In this document: piece by piece, positions 30,501 through 39,132 of the stretch | Position numbering within the stretch: position 1 is the stretch's first letter | Layout of the letters: every line of letters begins with the position of its first letter | NCBI GenBank assembly: GCA_951813015.1 | Contig: CATOTG010000009.1 | Span: forward strand, 62,001 to 126,000 | Direction: 5' to 3' | Origin: an uncultured Thermoanaerobaculia bacterium | GTDB taxonomy: Bacteria; Acidobacteriota; Thermoanaerobaculia; Multivoradales; Multivoraceae | Length of the DNA stretch: 64,000 nt | Notes under the pieces: model-generated | What the model was told of the DNA's origin: nothing | The model's database searches: none | What the model saw: only the letters and a program-made list of their open reading frames with translations | Translations under genes and position numbers: made by a program

Positions 30501-31634
30501 ATGCCGGTCACACATGGTTCGAACGCTTCGATCCGCATCGATAGTCCGAGTTGGTTCGTGCTCGCCTCCCTATTGGCGGCTCTGGCGCTGCCGGCCGCCG
30601 GTCAGGAGATGACCGTCGAGGCCTACGAGCCGCGTTCGACGCTCAAGGTGGCGGGCGGCCCGGTGACACGGGCGAAGTTCCCCTTCGTCGACGCCCACGG
30701 CCACCTGCGCGGCGGCGACCCGGCGCGGATCGACCAGATGGTCAAGACGATGGACGAGCTGAACATGGCCACCTTCGTCAACCTGAGCGGCGGCAGCGGC
30801 GAGGGTCTTGCGGCGAACATCGCCGCCACCAAGGGCCGCTACCCGGGTCGGTTCGTCGCCTACGCGAACGTCGACTTCTCCGGCATCGGTCAACCCGGCT
30901 GGGGCGAGAAGGCCGCGGCGCAGCTCGAAGCGGACGTTCTGGCCGGCGCGCAGGGCCTCAAGATCTACAAGAACCTCAGCATGTTCCAGACCGACAGCGA
31001 CGGCAAGCGGGTGGCGGCGGACGATCCGCGGATCGATCCGGTGTGGGCGAAGGCGGGCGAGCTGGGCATCCCGGTCCTGATCCACGTCGGCGAGCCGTCG
31101 CCGTTCTGGGACCCGTGGGACGAGCACAACGAGCGCTGGCTCGAACTCAAGATGTTCCCGAGGCGTCGTCGCGACGATCCCGCCCGCTTTGCTTCCTTCG
31201 AGCAGACGATGGGCGAGCAGCACAACCTGTTTCGCAATCATCCGGACACGATCTTCATCAACGCCCACCTGGGCTGGCTCGGCAACGACCTGGCGCGACT
31301 CGGCAAGCTGCTCGACGAGCTGCCGAACGTCTACACGGAACTCGGCGCGGTCCTCGCCGAACTCGGCAGGCAGCCGATCACGGGCGCCGCCTTCATGGAG
31401 GAGTACCAGGACCGCGTCCTGATGGGCAAGGACTCCTGGGATCCGATCGAGGGCTACCACGTCTACTTCCGCGTGCTGGAGACGCGGGACGAGTACTTCG
31501 ACTACTACCGGAAGCGCCACGCCCACTGGAAGATGTACGGGCTCGGCCTGTCCGACGAGGTGCTCGAGAAGATCTACTTTCGCAACGCCCTCAAGATCAT
31601 CCCGGGCCTCGACCGGAGCCTGTTTCCGGAGTAG
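30501..31634 (+). CDS. Exported amidohydrolase (TIM-barrel, Amidohydro_2 family)
   Basis: A 377-residue protein with a signal peptide (WFVLASLLAALALPAAGQE) and an amidohydrolase 2-type barrel. Metal-site candidates are FVDAHGHLRGGD near the start of the barrel, LIHVGEPSPFWDP, FINAHLGWL and, late, LMGKDSWDPIEGY. Relatives include decarboxylases and lactonases acting on aromatic or sugar-derived acids; the substrate here is unknown. The ATG at 30501 follows GAGGAAGAAAGC, a good ribosome-binding site. It stands alone on the plus strand. Confidence 0.87.
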   Translation: MPVTHGSNASIRIDSPSWFVLASLLAALALPAAGQEMTVEAYEPRSTLKVAGGPVTRAKFPFVDAHGHLRGGDPARIDQMVKTMDELNMATFVNLSGGSGEGLAANIAATKGRYPGRFVAYANVDFSGIGQPGWGEKAAAQLEADVLAGAQGLKIYKNLSMFQTDSDGKRVAADDPRIDPVWAKAGELGIPVLIHVGEPSPFWDPWDEHNERWLELKMFPRRRRDDPARFASFEQTMGEQHNLFRNHPDTIFINAHLGWLGNDLARLGKLLDELPNVYTELGAVLAELGRQPITGAAFMEEYQDRVLMGKDSWDPIEGYHVYFRVLETRDEYFDYYRKRHAHWKMYGLGLSDEVLEKIYFRNALKIIPGLDRSLFPE

Positions 31635-31663
31635 ATTGGCCAGAACCATCCGGAGCACGACAC

Positions 31664-31780
31664 ATGATGCCCACGGGATTCGCCGAACTTGTGATCATTT
31701 GCGGCCTTTGCATCGCCGCCTTCTGTGGCGTTGTCGTCTTCGCCAGGGCCATCCTGAGACGCCTACCGCCTCGGCAATAG
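31664..31780 (+). CDS. Possible 38-residue single-helix membrane protein
   Basis: This short frame encodes one strong hydrophobic helix (ELVIICGLCIAAFCGVVVFA) followed by a basic tail (RAILRRLPPRQ), the usual layout of small membrane proteins. It lies 29 bases after the amidohydrolase stop with CGGAGCACGAC upstream of the ATG. Chance cannot be excluded. The remaining gap to 31942 shows no other gene. Confidence 0.4.
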   Translation: MMPTGFAELVIICGLCIAAFCGVVVFARAILRRLPPRQ

Positions 31781-31942
31781 CTTGCGCGGTCGCGTCGGCC
31801 TGTCCATCAGCCGCGCGACGCTCCGGTGCACCAGCGAAACGGAGTTCCTGGAGCTCTGTGCACGACGCCAGCGAACTGAGGCTCGCCGGCTCCTTGAACT
31901 TCCGGGCGTTCAGCGTCGGCGCGCTGCCCGTGTTCAAGGAGT

Positions 31943-33139
31943 CTAGGGCCCGGCGGCTTCGCCCGCCTCCGCGGGTTCCGGTTCCGGCGAACCCGTGCAG
32001 TCGCCGCAGTGGACGTCGTCGACCGGCTCGCCGGCGGCGAGCGACGCGACCCAGTCGCGGACTTTCACGCCGTCGGATTCGTAGGTGTAGAACTGGGGCC
32101 TCAGAAGGATCGTGTGCAGCTCGCCGGCCGCGATGTAGCTCCGGTAGTTGTCCTGGCCCTCGAGCGCCGCGTCGATGTCGGCCTCGTTCGCGTCGAGCAG
32201 CGGTTGCAGGCCGCCCTCGACGTTCGCGCCGGCGATGCTCAGGAACTGGATCTGGACATCGTCCTCGGCGGTGTCGTAGCGCGCGAACATGGCCTCGGGG
32301 TGGGCCTTGGCGGCGTGGATGTAGAGCGCCTCGAAGTTGAAACCGTCGCTCTGGACCTCGTTCATGTTCTCGAAGTGGGAGAGTGCGGCCAGTGTGCCCC
32401 AGGATTCGTGCGGCCTGCTGTCCGTCAGGTTGCGGTAGCCGCCGGCGCCGTCGCCGAGCGCGGTGACCCGCGCGTCGGGATAGCGCTCGGCGAAATGGCG
32501 GGCGTAGACGGGCGAGGGGATCGAGCCGGCGCTCGAGCCGGTGATGAACACCGCCTCGGTTCCCGGGAAGTGGTCGTAGGTCCAGTCGAGAGCGGCCCGG
32601 CCGTTGGTGTAGCCGCGGTGATGGACCGTCACCTGGCGCGCGGGCTCTTCGTCGGTCGCCGGCACTTCGTACACCGCGTCCCGGTCGCCGATGTGGACGT
32701 CTCCCGTGCAGTAGGGCACGAAGACGAAGCTGTGCTCGGCGAACGGGTTCTCCGGGTGGTTGAAGGCGGCGATGCCGTGGGCGGCATCGGCCTCGACCTC
32801 GGCGCCGCTCGGCGAGCGGAGCTCCTCGAGCGCGGTCATCGTGTAGGTCGGCCGGCCCTGCGGGTCGCAGGTCTGAGCGTCCCAGCAGCCGCCGCCGCCC
32901 TGGAGGTAGAACACGAGCCGGGTCGGATCGGCCTTGCGGACGAAGAACCGGAACGGCGAGCCGTCGGAGCAGGTCGTGCTCCCGCCAGGCGTGATCGTGT
33001 TCCAGCCTTCCGCGAGGTCGGCGAGCGGCGCCTGGAGATCGACCGGCTCGGGGGCTTCCCCGGCCGGGGCGCAGGCAAGAGAAGCCAGCGCGAGAAGGGC
33101 AGCGGCCAGGATGCCGATGGTTGGATGGCGGTTCTTCAT
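31943..33139 (-). CDS. Pectinacetylesterase-like lipoprotein
   Basis: A 398-residue secreted serine hydrolase. The N-terminus is a lipoprotein signal (LALASLACAP; the cysteine would be lipidated). The family pattern is clear: LVFYLQGGGGCWDAQTC, VPYCTGDVHIGD, and the nucleophile motif ITGSSAGSIPS. Late aspartate and histidine candidates lie in TAEDDVQ and ELHTILL. Pectinacetylesterase and Notum-like enzymes remove acetyl or acyl groups from polysaccharides or proteins; the substrate is not shown. The ATG at 33139 is used because the signal peptide begins there and GAAGGAGAACGT precedes it. Confidence 0.83.
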   Translation of the reverse strand: MKNRHPTIGILAAALLALASLACAPAGEAPEPVDLQAPLADLAEGWNTITPGGSTTCSDGSPFRFFVRKADPTRLVFYLQGGGGCWDAQTCDPQGRPTYTMTALEELRSPSGAEVEADAAHGIAAFNHPENPFAEHSFVFVPYCTGDVHIGDRDAVYEVPATDEEPARQVTVHHRGYTNGRAALDWTYDHFPGTEAVFITGSSAGSIPSPVYARHFAERYPDARVTALGDGAGGYRNLTDSRPHESWGTLAALSHFENMNEVQSDGFNFEALYIHAAKAHPEAMFARYDTAEDDVQIQFLSIAGANVEGGLQPLLDANEADIDAALEGQDNYRSYIAAGELHTILLRPQFYTYESDGVKVRDWVASLAAGEPVDDVHCGDCTGSPEPEPAEAGEAAGP

Positions 33140-33171
33140 TGGACGTTCTCCTTCGTTTCGATTGCGGGCCC

Positions 33172-33423
33172 TTGACAGCCCGTGGCAAGAGTCGCGCTGC
33201 ATTCGATTCGGTCATGCATCCCGCCCGGCATCGTGCCATCCGTGCGCCCGATGACGGGCGCACGGACTGGTTCGCGGGTGGCGCGGAGCGCGCCACCCGG
33301 GCAAGCTCCTCGGTCGCCCTTGTTCCCGGGATTGCAGGCGGCCCGATATGCTCCCTCGTCGCGCCTTGCTGGAAGGGCGCCTGACCGCTCTCGGCGCCAC
33401 ACGGACTCACCACGGGCTGTCAA
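33172..33423 (+). repeat. Element A, complete copy 2 (252 bases)
   Basis: Terminal inverted repeat TTGACAGCCCGTGG (33172-33185) and CCACGGGCTGTCAA (33410-33423). The core contains CCGTGCGCCCG-ATGA-CGGGCGCACGG (33240-33265), an 11-base-pair hairpin, and a second inverted pair GGTGGCGCGGAGCGCGCCACC. It has no coding capacity. It fills the gap between two minus-strand genes and its last four bases reach into the stop of the LLM gene. Confidence 0.8.
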
Positions 33424-34313
33424 GGCGCCGGCGCCAGGGCGGCCAGCGCCTCGAGATCCGCTCCGGGCTTGCCGTCGGGCCGGAACGCCTGGATGCAGAC
33501 GTGATCGGCGCCGGCATCCCAGTGGGCCTCGATGCGCTCGCGGATCCGATCCTCCGTGCCCCAGGCGACCAGGGCATCGACGAGGCGGTCGCTGGCCTGG
33601 AACTCCGTCCAGTCGTCCTCGGTGAAGCCCAGCTCGAGCAGGCTGTTCCGGTAGTTCGGGGCGCGCAGGTAGACGTAGAGGTTGGCGCGGCCGATCTTGC
33701 GGGCCGCTTCGGCGTCCGTCGTCAGGATCACCTTCTGCTCGGGACACAGAAGCGGCCCGTCGCCCATGATCTCTCGCGCTCTGCGGGTGTGCTCGGGCGT
33801 CACCAGGTAGGGATGAGCGCCGTCGGCGGCCGTCGCGGCGAGCTTCAGCATCAGCGGCCGCAGGGCGGCGATCACGATCGGCGCTTCCTGCTCGGGTTCC
33901 GCGCCGCGGTAGAACGCCTTGCCGACCGCTTCGAGGTACTCGCGCATCTTGGGCACCGGCGGTTTGTACTCGTGGCCGCGCAGGTGGGTAACCAGGTGCG
34001 GGTGCGAGACGCCGAGGCCGAGGACGAAACGCCCGGGCAGCATCTCGGAGAGCGTCTTGTGGACTGCCCTCGTCGTCATCGCGTCGCGGGCGTAGATGTT
34101 CGCGATGCCCGTGGCGTGGGTGATGCGCGAGGTGCGGGCGCCGAGCCAGGCGATCAGCGCGAACGGATCGCGGCCTACCGCCTCGGGAGTCCACAGTGCT
34201 CCGTAGCCCTGCGCTTCGATGGCGGCCGCGAACTCGGCCGCCTGGGGCGCTTCAAGACCGTCGAGGCCGGCCCATACGCCGAGCCTGCCGAGGATGTTTG
34301 TGGAATCCGTCAT
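33420..34313 (-). CDS. LLM-class (F420- or FMN-dependent) oxidoreductase
   Basis: A 297-residue luciferase-like TIM-barrel protein. Typical blocks are GYGALWTPEAVGRDPFALIA, HATGIANIYARDAMTTRAVHKTL, GRFVLGLGVSHPHLVTHL, and PIVIAALRPLMLKLAATAADGAHPY. Members use F420H2 or FMNH2 for two-electron reductions or monooxygenations; cofactor choice cannot be read reliably here. The stop lies against element A copy 2. Upstream, toward the ccmC-like gene, is a 74-base duplication. Confidence 0.88.
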   Translation of the reverse strand: MTDSTNILGRLGVWAGLDGLEAPQAAEFAAAIEAQGYGALWTPEAVGRDPFALIAWLGARTSRITHATGIANIYARDAMTTRAVHKTLSEMLPGRFVLGLGVSHPHLVTHLRGHEYKPPVPKMREYLEAVGKAFYRGAEPEQEAPIVIAALRPLMLKLAATAADGAHPYLVTPEHTRRAREIMGDGPLLCPEQKVILTTDAEAARKIGRANLYVYLRAPNYRNSLLELGFTEDDWTEFQASDRLVDALVAWGTEDRIRERIEAHWDAGADHVCIQAFRPDGKPGADLEALAALAPAP

Positions 34314-34339
34314 CGCCCGAAGCCTCCAACCTGGAATGG

Positions 34340-34460
34340 AGGGGCGACCGTATCAAGCATCCAGGCAACCTGGCGTTGCGGTCCTGTCGAGCCGCTCGCC
34401 CGGCGGTCCGAGCGCGTGTGGCCGTATCAGGCATCCAGGCAACCAGACCTTGCGGTGCTA
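34340..34460. repeat. 74-base-spaced direct repeat in the gap before ccmC
   Basis: CCGTATCAAGCATCCAGGCA at 34348 recurs as CCGTATCAGGCATCCAGGCA at 34422, with further matching flanks (TTGCGGT). It lies between the divergent LLM and ccmC-like genes. Confidence 0.65.
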
Positions 34461-34473
34461 ACGTCCCGGCCCG

Positions 34474-35181
34474 ATGACGACCGCCAATGCGAAGCGCACC
34501 TGGGCCTGGGAGCACTGGTTCGGCCTCGCCGGGCTCGCCCTCCTGGTGGCCGGCGTCTACATCGGCCTGTTCGTCGCGCCCACGGAGCGCAACATGGGCG
34601 ATGTCTACCGCATCCTCTACGTCCACGTGCCGTTGCAGTGGAACGCTCTGGTGTGCTTCTTCGGGGCCGGCTTCGTCGGCGCCGCTTCGCTGTGGACGCG
34701 CAAGGCCTGGGTCGACGGCATGCTTGCCGGGGTGATCGAGGTCGGAGTCGTGCTTGAGACGGCCGGCCTGCTCTCCGGCATCGTCTGGGCCAAGCCGACC
34801 TGGGGCGTCTACTGGGCCTGGGATCCTCGTCTGACCTTCACCTTCGTCATGTGGCTCACTTTCCTCGGCGTGCTGGCCCTGCGGCGCTTCGCCGAGGAGC
34901 ACCGGCGGGCGCCGTGGACGGCGGCGGCGAGCATCGTCGCCTCGGTCAACGCGCCGCTCGTGTACTACTCGGTGAACTGGTGGCGCAGCATCCACCAGAT
35001 GCAGTCTTCGCCCGAGACCGTCCACACGACGATGATCCAGCCGCTGCGGATCAACGCGATCGCCCTGTTCCTGATCTGCGTGTGGTTCGTCGCGCGTCGC
35101 GCGCGCATCTCGTTGGCGCGTCGGCAGGCCGAAGCGACGGCGCCGCCGCCTCGCATCGCGCCGGCAGAGAGCGGCGCCTGA
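34474..35181 (+). CDS. ccmC: CcmC/CcsA-type haem-handling protein for cytochrome c maturation
   Basis: A 235-residue protein with six membrane helices. The tryptophan-rich haem-binding motif is WGVYWAWDPRLTFTFVMWLT, and histidine candidates flank it in YRILYVHVPLQWNA and SVNWWRSIHQM. This matches CcmC, which passes haem to CcmE in system I cytochrome c biogenesis. No ccmA, B, E or F neighbours are present in the window, so it is an isolated gene here. The ATG at 34474 is the first in frame. Confidence 0.88.
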   Translation: MTTANAKRTWAWEHWFGLAGLALLVAGVYIGLFVAPTERNMGDVYRILYVHVPLQWNALVCFFGAGFVGAASLWTRKAWVDGMLAGVIEVGVVLETAGLLSGIVWAKPTWGVYWAWDPRLTFTFVMWLTFLGVLALRRFAEEHRRAPWTAAASIVASVNAPLVYYSVNWWRSIHQMQSSPETVHTTMIQPLRINAIALFLICVWFVARRARISLARRQAEATAPPPRIAPAESGA

Positions 35182-35233
35182 GCGCTTTCCCCGCGCCCCG
35201 CATTCTCGCCAAGGGGCTGACCGGGAGACATCC

Positions 35234-35320
35234 ATGACCGCACCGAACTACGAGCAGATCCTGGTCGAGGAGCAGCCGCTCGTGAACCGGTTCGGGCGCC
35301 CGTCATCGGGCGGAGGGTAG
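35234..35320 (+). pseudogene. Possible 5' stub of an enoyl-CoA hydratase gene
   Basis: The 28-codon frame starts MTAPNYEQILVEEQ, which resembles the first residues of many enoyl-CoA hydratases. After that it runs into sequence like the GCGCCCG hairpin core of the dispersed elements and stops. It is preceded by GGGAGACATCC. It may be a gene cut by an element, or a chance match. Confidence 0.3.
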
Positions 35321-37381
35321 CGCGAACGCCATCAGCTCCGGCACGCCGTCCGTCTCGGGCCTGCCGGCGACCGTCAGCGCGATGTACTGCCGGCCCTCCC
35401 AGAGGTAGGTCATCGGCGTGCCGAGCCCGCGTGCCGGCAGCGGCGCCTCGGCGATCACGTCGCCGGTGCGCTTGTCCCGGGCCACGAGCCGGTTGCCGCC
35501 GTCGTCGTCCGGGGCGTGCTGGCCGTGGATCAGCAGGGTCTTCGTCAGCAGCGGCCCGGTATAGGTGTCGCCGCCCAAGGGCGGGAGATCGAGATCCTTC
35601 AGCCGTGGGTGGTTCCGCAGCGTGTCGTTGTTGCCGAGCGGCTTCATCCACACGTGTTCGCCGGACTTCAGGTCGATTGCCGTCATCCGGGTGTAGGGCG
35701 GCTTGAACAGGGGCAGGCCCTCCGGCATCTCGGGCCGCCTGCCGCGGCCGCCGTGGGTGTAGCGGAGCGTGCCGCCTTCCAGGGGATCGGGCGTGTAGAA
35801 CGTGACCATGCTGAAGGCGTTGCGCGACGGCACGTAGAGCCAGCCGGTCTCCGGGTCGACGGCGGCGCCGTACCAGTTCGCCCCGCCACCGGCGGAAGGC
35901 CGGAAGATCGTGCCCTGCTTGCCGCCTCGTACCGGCAGGGACGGAGGCGTGTAGAGCGGGCCGATCTCGTAGTCGGCGATCACGTCGAGCGCCATCTGCC
36001 TGATCTCGGGCGTGAAGTCGGCCAGGTCGTCTTCGGCGACGCCCTGATACTCGAACGGCGCCGGCCTGGTCGGGAACGGCTGGGTGGGCGAGGCCGTGTC
36101 GCCGGGCATCGTCGCCGGAGGTACCGGACGGTCCTCGATCTCCCAGACCGGCTCGCCGGTGACGCGGTCGAACACGTAGAGGAAGCCCTGCTTGCTGACC
36201 TGGGCGACGATTTGTCGGGGATCGGCGCCGTCCTCACCCGGAAGGTCGATCAGCGTCGGCGCGGCCGGGAAGTCGTAGTCCCAGAGGCCGTGACGGACCG
36301 CCTGGAAGTGCCACAGCTTGTCGCCGGTCTCGACATCGACCGCGACCAGACTTTCGGAGTACAGGTTGTCGCCCGGCCGGTGGCCGCCGTAGAAGTCGTT
36401 CGTCGCCGTGCCGATGGGCAGGTAGACGATGCCGTGCTCGTTGTCGCCGGAGAGCATCGTCCACACGTTTGCGTTGCCGGAGTAACGCCAGGACTCGTCT
36501 TCCCAGGTTTCGACGCCTTCGTCGCCCTCCTGCGGCACGGTGCGGAAGACCCAGCGCAGGTCGCCGGTGCGCGCGTCCCAGCCGCGCACCCAGCCCGGGA
36601 TGGACTCCCTGGTGATCCGGCGGTCGGCGATCGAGGCGCCGGTGACGACGACGTCGCGCACCACGACCGGCGGAGATTGCATCGAATAGAGCAGGGCGTT
36701 CAGGTAGTCCCGCTCGCCGCGGTTGGCGCGCGGCAGGCCTTCCATCAGGTCGACCCGGCCGCGATCCCCGAACTTCTCGATCGGCCGGCCGGTGCGGGCG
36801 TCGACCGAGAGCAGGTAGCCGTCACCGGTGCCCCAGTAGACGCGGCTGTCGGCAGCGTCTCCCTCCTGGCCGTTCGTCCAGTACGCGACGCCGCGCTGGT
36901 TCCAGACCACGGTCATCGTCGTGGTGCCTTGCTCGTAGCTCTTCGGGTTGTAGGCCCACACCGTCTGACCGGTCGCCGGGTGAACGGCGGCGCCAATCGA
37001 GATCGGCGTGTTGAGCAGGAGCAGGCCGTCCTGCATCAACGGCGTCGCCTTCAGGTTGCGGATGAAGGGGGCGCGGCCGGCGCGCCAGAGCAGGGGATCC
37101 TCGTCCTTCAGCCGATCGAAGATGAGGTCACGGTTGGCGTACCACTCGCCGCCTGCTTCGTTCTTGCTCAGAAACCCGTCCACCGAACGCCAGCGCCAGA
37201 CGTTCTCGAGCTCGGCGAAGTTCGAGGCGTCAATCTGGTCGAGCGGCGAGTACTTCGTCGACCCCGTGTCGCCACCGTAGCTCGGCCACTCACCGGCCGG
37301 GGCGCCGCTCTGGGCGGCTGCCGCAGCGGCCAGGAAGCCCGCGCAGACGGCGGCTGCTGCGGCGATGCGGATCGTCTCCAT
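35303..37381 (-). CDS. Exported PQQ-dependent dehydrogenase (eight-bladed quinoprotein), copy 1
   Basis: A 692-residue periplasmic quinoprotein. A short signal peptide (IAAAAAVCAGFLAAAAAAQS) precedes EWPSYGGDTGSTKYSPLDQI, the usual start of the propeller. Repeated tryptophan-docking motifs follow, for example GDLRWVFRTVPQEGDEG, DKLWHFQAVRHGLWDYDFPA and KSGEHVWMKPLGN. There is no C-terminal CxxCH, so electrons must pass to a separate acceptor. Such enzymes oxidise alcohols or sugars. The ATG at 37381 gives a clean signal peptide. A paralogue lies at 59017-61038. Confidence 0.92.
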   Translation of the reverse strand: METIRIAAAAAVCAGFLAAAAAAQSGAPAGEWPSYGGDTGSTKYSPLDQIDASNFAELENVWRWRSVDGFLSKNEAGGEWYANRDLIFDRLKDEDPLLWRAGRAPFIRNLKATPLMQDGLLLLNTPISIGAAVHPATGQTVWAYNPKSYEQGTTTMTVVWNQRGVAYWTNGQEGDAADSRVYWGTGDGYLLSVDARTGRPIEKFGDRGRVDLMEGLPRANRGERDYLNALLYSMQSPPVVVRDVVVTGASIADRRITRESIPGWVRGWDARTGDLRWVFRTVPQEGDEGVETWEDESWRYSGNANVWTMLSGDNEHGIVYLPIGTATNDFYGGHRPGDNLYSESLVAVDVETGDKLWHFQAVRHGLWDYDFPAAPTLIDLPGEDGADPRQIVAQVSKQGFLYVFDRVTGEPVWEIEDRPVPPATMPGDTASPTQPFPTRPAPFEYQGVAEDDLADFTPEIRQMALDVIADYEIGPLYTPPSLPVRGGKQGTIFRPSAGGGANWYGAAVDPETGWLYVPSRNAFSMVTFYTPDPLEGGTLRYTHGGRGRRPEMPEGLPLFKPPYTRMTAIDLKSGEHVWMKPLGNNDTLRNHPRLKDLDLPPLGGDTYTGPLLTKTLLIHGQHAPDDDGGNRLVARDKRTGDVIAEAPLPARGLGTPMTYLWEGRQYIALTVAGRPETDGVPELMAFALPSAR

Positions 37382-37454
37382 GTTCCTGTCTCGGAGTGGG
37401 CGAAGAAGGCGGTCGCCAATCGTACCCGTCTGCCTGCCGGGTGCGCCGCCGGCG

Positions 37455-37651
37455 CAGGCTGCGGAAACTGCCGGTCCCGCGGGAAACGGCCAAGGCCGTT
37501 TCCCGCCGGACCTTGGAAGACCGGCAGCCCGGTTTCCCACAGCTGCCGCAGCCTCGGCCACCAGGGCGGATCGGTACGAGACGGTGACCGGAATCAACTC
37601 CGGAAAGGTACAGGTGCGCCGGCCTGCCATCCAGGCGCCCGCGGGCAGGGT
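37455..37651 (+). repeat. Element B copy 1: large imperfect palindrome plus GCGCCGGCCTGCC module
   Basis: At its heart is a perfect 28-base palindrome, GCGGGAAACGGCC-AA-GGCCGTTTCCCGC (37479-37506). Outer arms pair less perfectly (GGCTGCGG with CCGCAGCC; ACTGCCGGTC with GACCGGCAG). The right part ends GGTGCGCCGGCCTGCCATCC. Much of it is matched in reverse orientation at 49792-49962. The rest of the 385-base gap 37382-37766 holds nothing I recognise. Confidence 0.7.
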
Positions 37652-37766
37652 CGTCGACGAAGTGGCGCGGGTGTCGGCGCCGGGGTTCTGGCCGGCAACC
37701 GCTGGCGGCGAAGTACGGACACCCGATCGGGCGCCGCTTCCCGGCGGCTATGCTCCCGGCGAGTCG

Positions 37767-38960
37767 ATGGGAGGTTCAGGGCAGCTGCGCGTAGGCATCG
37801 TCGGCGCCGGGTTCCTCGCCGAAACCAGGGCGCGCTGCTGGAAGCAGGTCGTGTCGGCACGCGTGGCCGGCGTCGTCTCCCGGCGTCGCGAACGCGCCGA
37901 GGACGTCGCGGTCCGGTTCGACGTACCGACCGTGTTCAACGATCTCGACGCGATGCTCGCGAGTTCGTCGGTCGATGTCGTCGATCTGTGCGTACCGAAC
38001 AGCCTGCACCGCGCGATGACCGAGGCAGCGGCCGCCGCCGGCAAGCACGTGATCTGCACGAAACCCCTGACCGCCTACACCGGCCAGGATCTGCCGGAGG
38101 ACGCAAGCGACGCGGAGGTCGCCGGCCGCGACCGCTCGGAGATGCTGCGGGTGGCCGAAGCGGACGCGCGGGCGATGGTCGAGGCGGCAAACCGCGCCGG
38201 GGTGCAGCTTCTCTACGGCGAGAACTGGATCTACGCTCCGGCCTTCCGCCGCGCGCTCGGGTTGCTGGAACAGGCCAACGCGGTCCTCCTCGAGATGAGG
38301 GGCGGTGAGTGTCACAGCGGCTCCCACTCCTTGTACTCGCGCGTCTGGCGGCACACCGGCGGCGGGGCCCTGATCCGGCTTGCCGCTCACCCGGTCGGCG
38401 CCATGTTGCACCTGAAACGGGTCGAGGGCCTGCGCCGCCAGGGCAAGCCGGTACGCCCCGCCTGGGTCAGCGCCGAGACCGCCGATCTCAGCGCAGTCGA
38501 CGGCGTTTCGAAAGGCGAACTCCGCATCGCCAGGGAATGGGGCGAGGTCGAGAACTGGGGCACAGCGGTGATCGGCTTCGACGACGGTTCACGCGCCGTC
38601 GCCTGGGGCGGCGACCACGTCCTCGGTGGAATGGAAAGTAGCCTTGACCTGTTTGCCGGCAACTGTCGGCTGCGGCTCTCCTTGAGCCCGAACGACATGC
38701 TCCGGGCCTACGCGCCCGACGGCGGAGTCTTCGACGACGCCTACATCATGGAGAAGATCGACTCGGGCGCGGGCTGGACGACCCCGATTCCGGACGAGGA
38801 CTGGACGTCGGGTCAACTCGGCATGTGCCAGGCGTTTGCGGCCAATCTGCTGGACGGCGTCGCAGCGGAGTCGGACGGCGAGCTCGGCCTGGAGGTCGTG
38901 CGGGTGCTGTACTCGGCGTATGTGTCGGCGGTGGAAGGGCGGCGCGTAGAGTGCTCGTGA
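37767..38960 (+). CDS. Gfo/Idh/MocA family oxidoreductase
   Basis: A 397-residue NAD(P)-dependent dehydrogenase. The Rossmann start is LRVGIVGAGFLAETRARCW, and the conserved lysine motif is KHVICTKPL. The substrate domain contains YGENWIYAPAFRRAL, a histidine-rich GGECHSGSHS...WRHTGGGALIRLAAHPVG, and a late IPDEDWTSGQLGMCQAF. It probably oxidises a sugar or cyclitol. The ATG at 37767 is preferred because the long upstream extension runs through element B. Confidence 0.9.
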   Translation: MGGSGQLRVGIVGAGFLAETRARCWKQVVSARVAGVVSRRRERAEDVAVRFDVPTVFNDLDAMLASSSVDVVDLCVPNSLHRAMTEAAAAAGKHVICTKPLTAYTGQDLPEDASDAEVAGRDRSEMLRVAEADARAMVEAANRAGVQLLYGENWIYAPAFRRALGLLEQANAVLLEMRGGECHSGSHSLYSRVWRHTGGGALIRLAAHPVGAMLHLKRVEGLRRQGKPVRPAWVSAETADLSAVDGVSKGELRIAREWGEVENWGTAVIGFDDGSRAVAWGGDHVLGGMESSLDLFAGNCRLRLSLSPNDMLRAYAPDGGVFDDAYIMEKIDSGAGWTTPIPDEDWTSGQLGMCQAFAANLLDGVAAESDGELGLEVVRVLYSAYVSAVEGRRVECS

Positions 38961-39132
38961 GTCAGCGCGACGCCTGGCCGGCCCGCGCATACACAGTGGA
39001 CCGGGTGTGGTGAAGTCCCCGCCGGTTGGGTGGTAATTGTTGGGTGTCAGTCGTCGCGCGGGTAACCTACGCGTTTCGCTCGGGGCCGGCTTGTCGGTCG
39101 CGACGGTTCCGGCGACGAAACGGAGACAGCGA

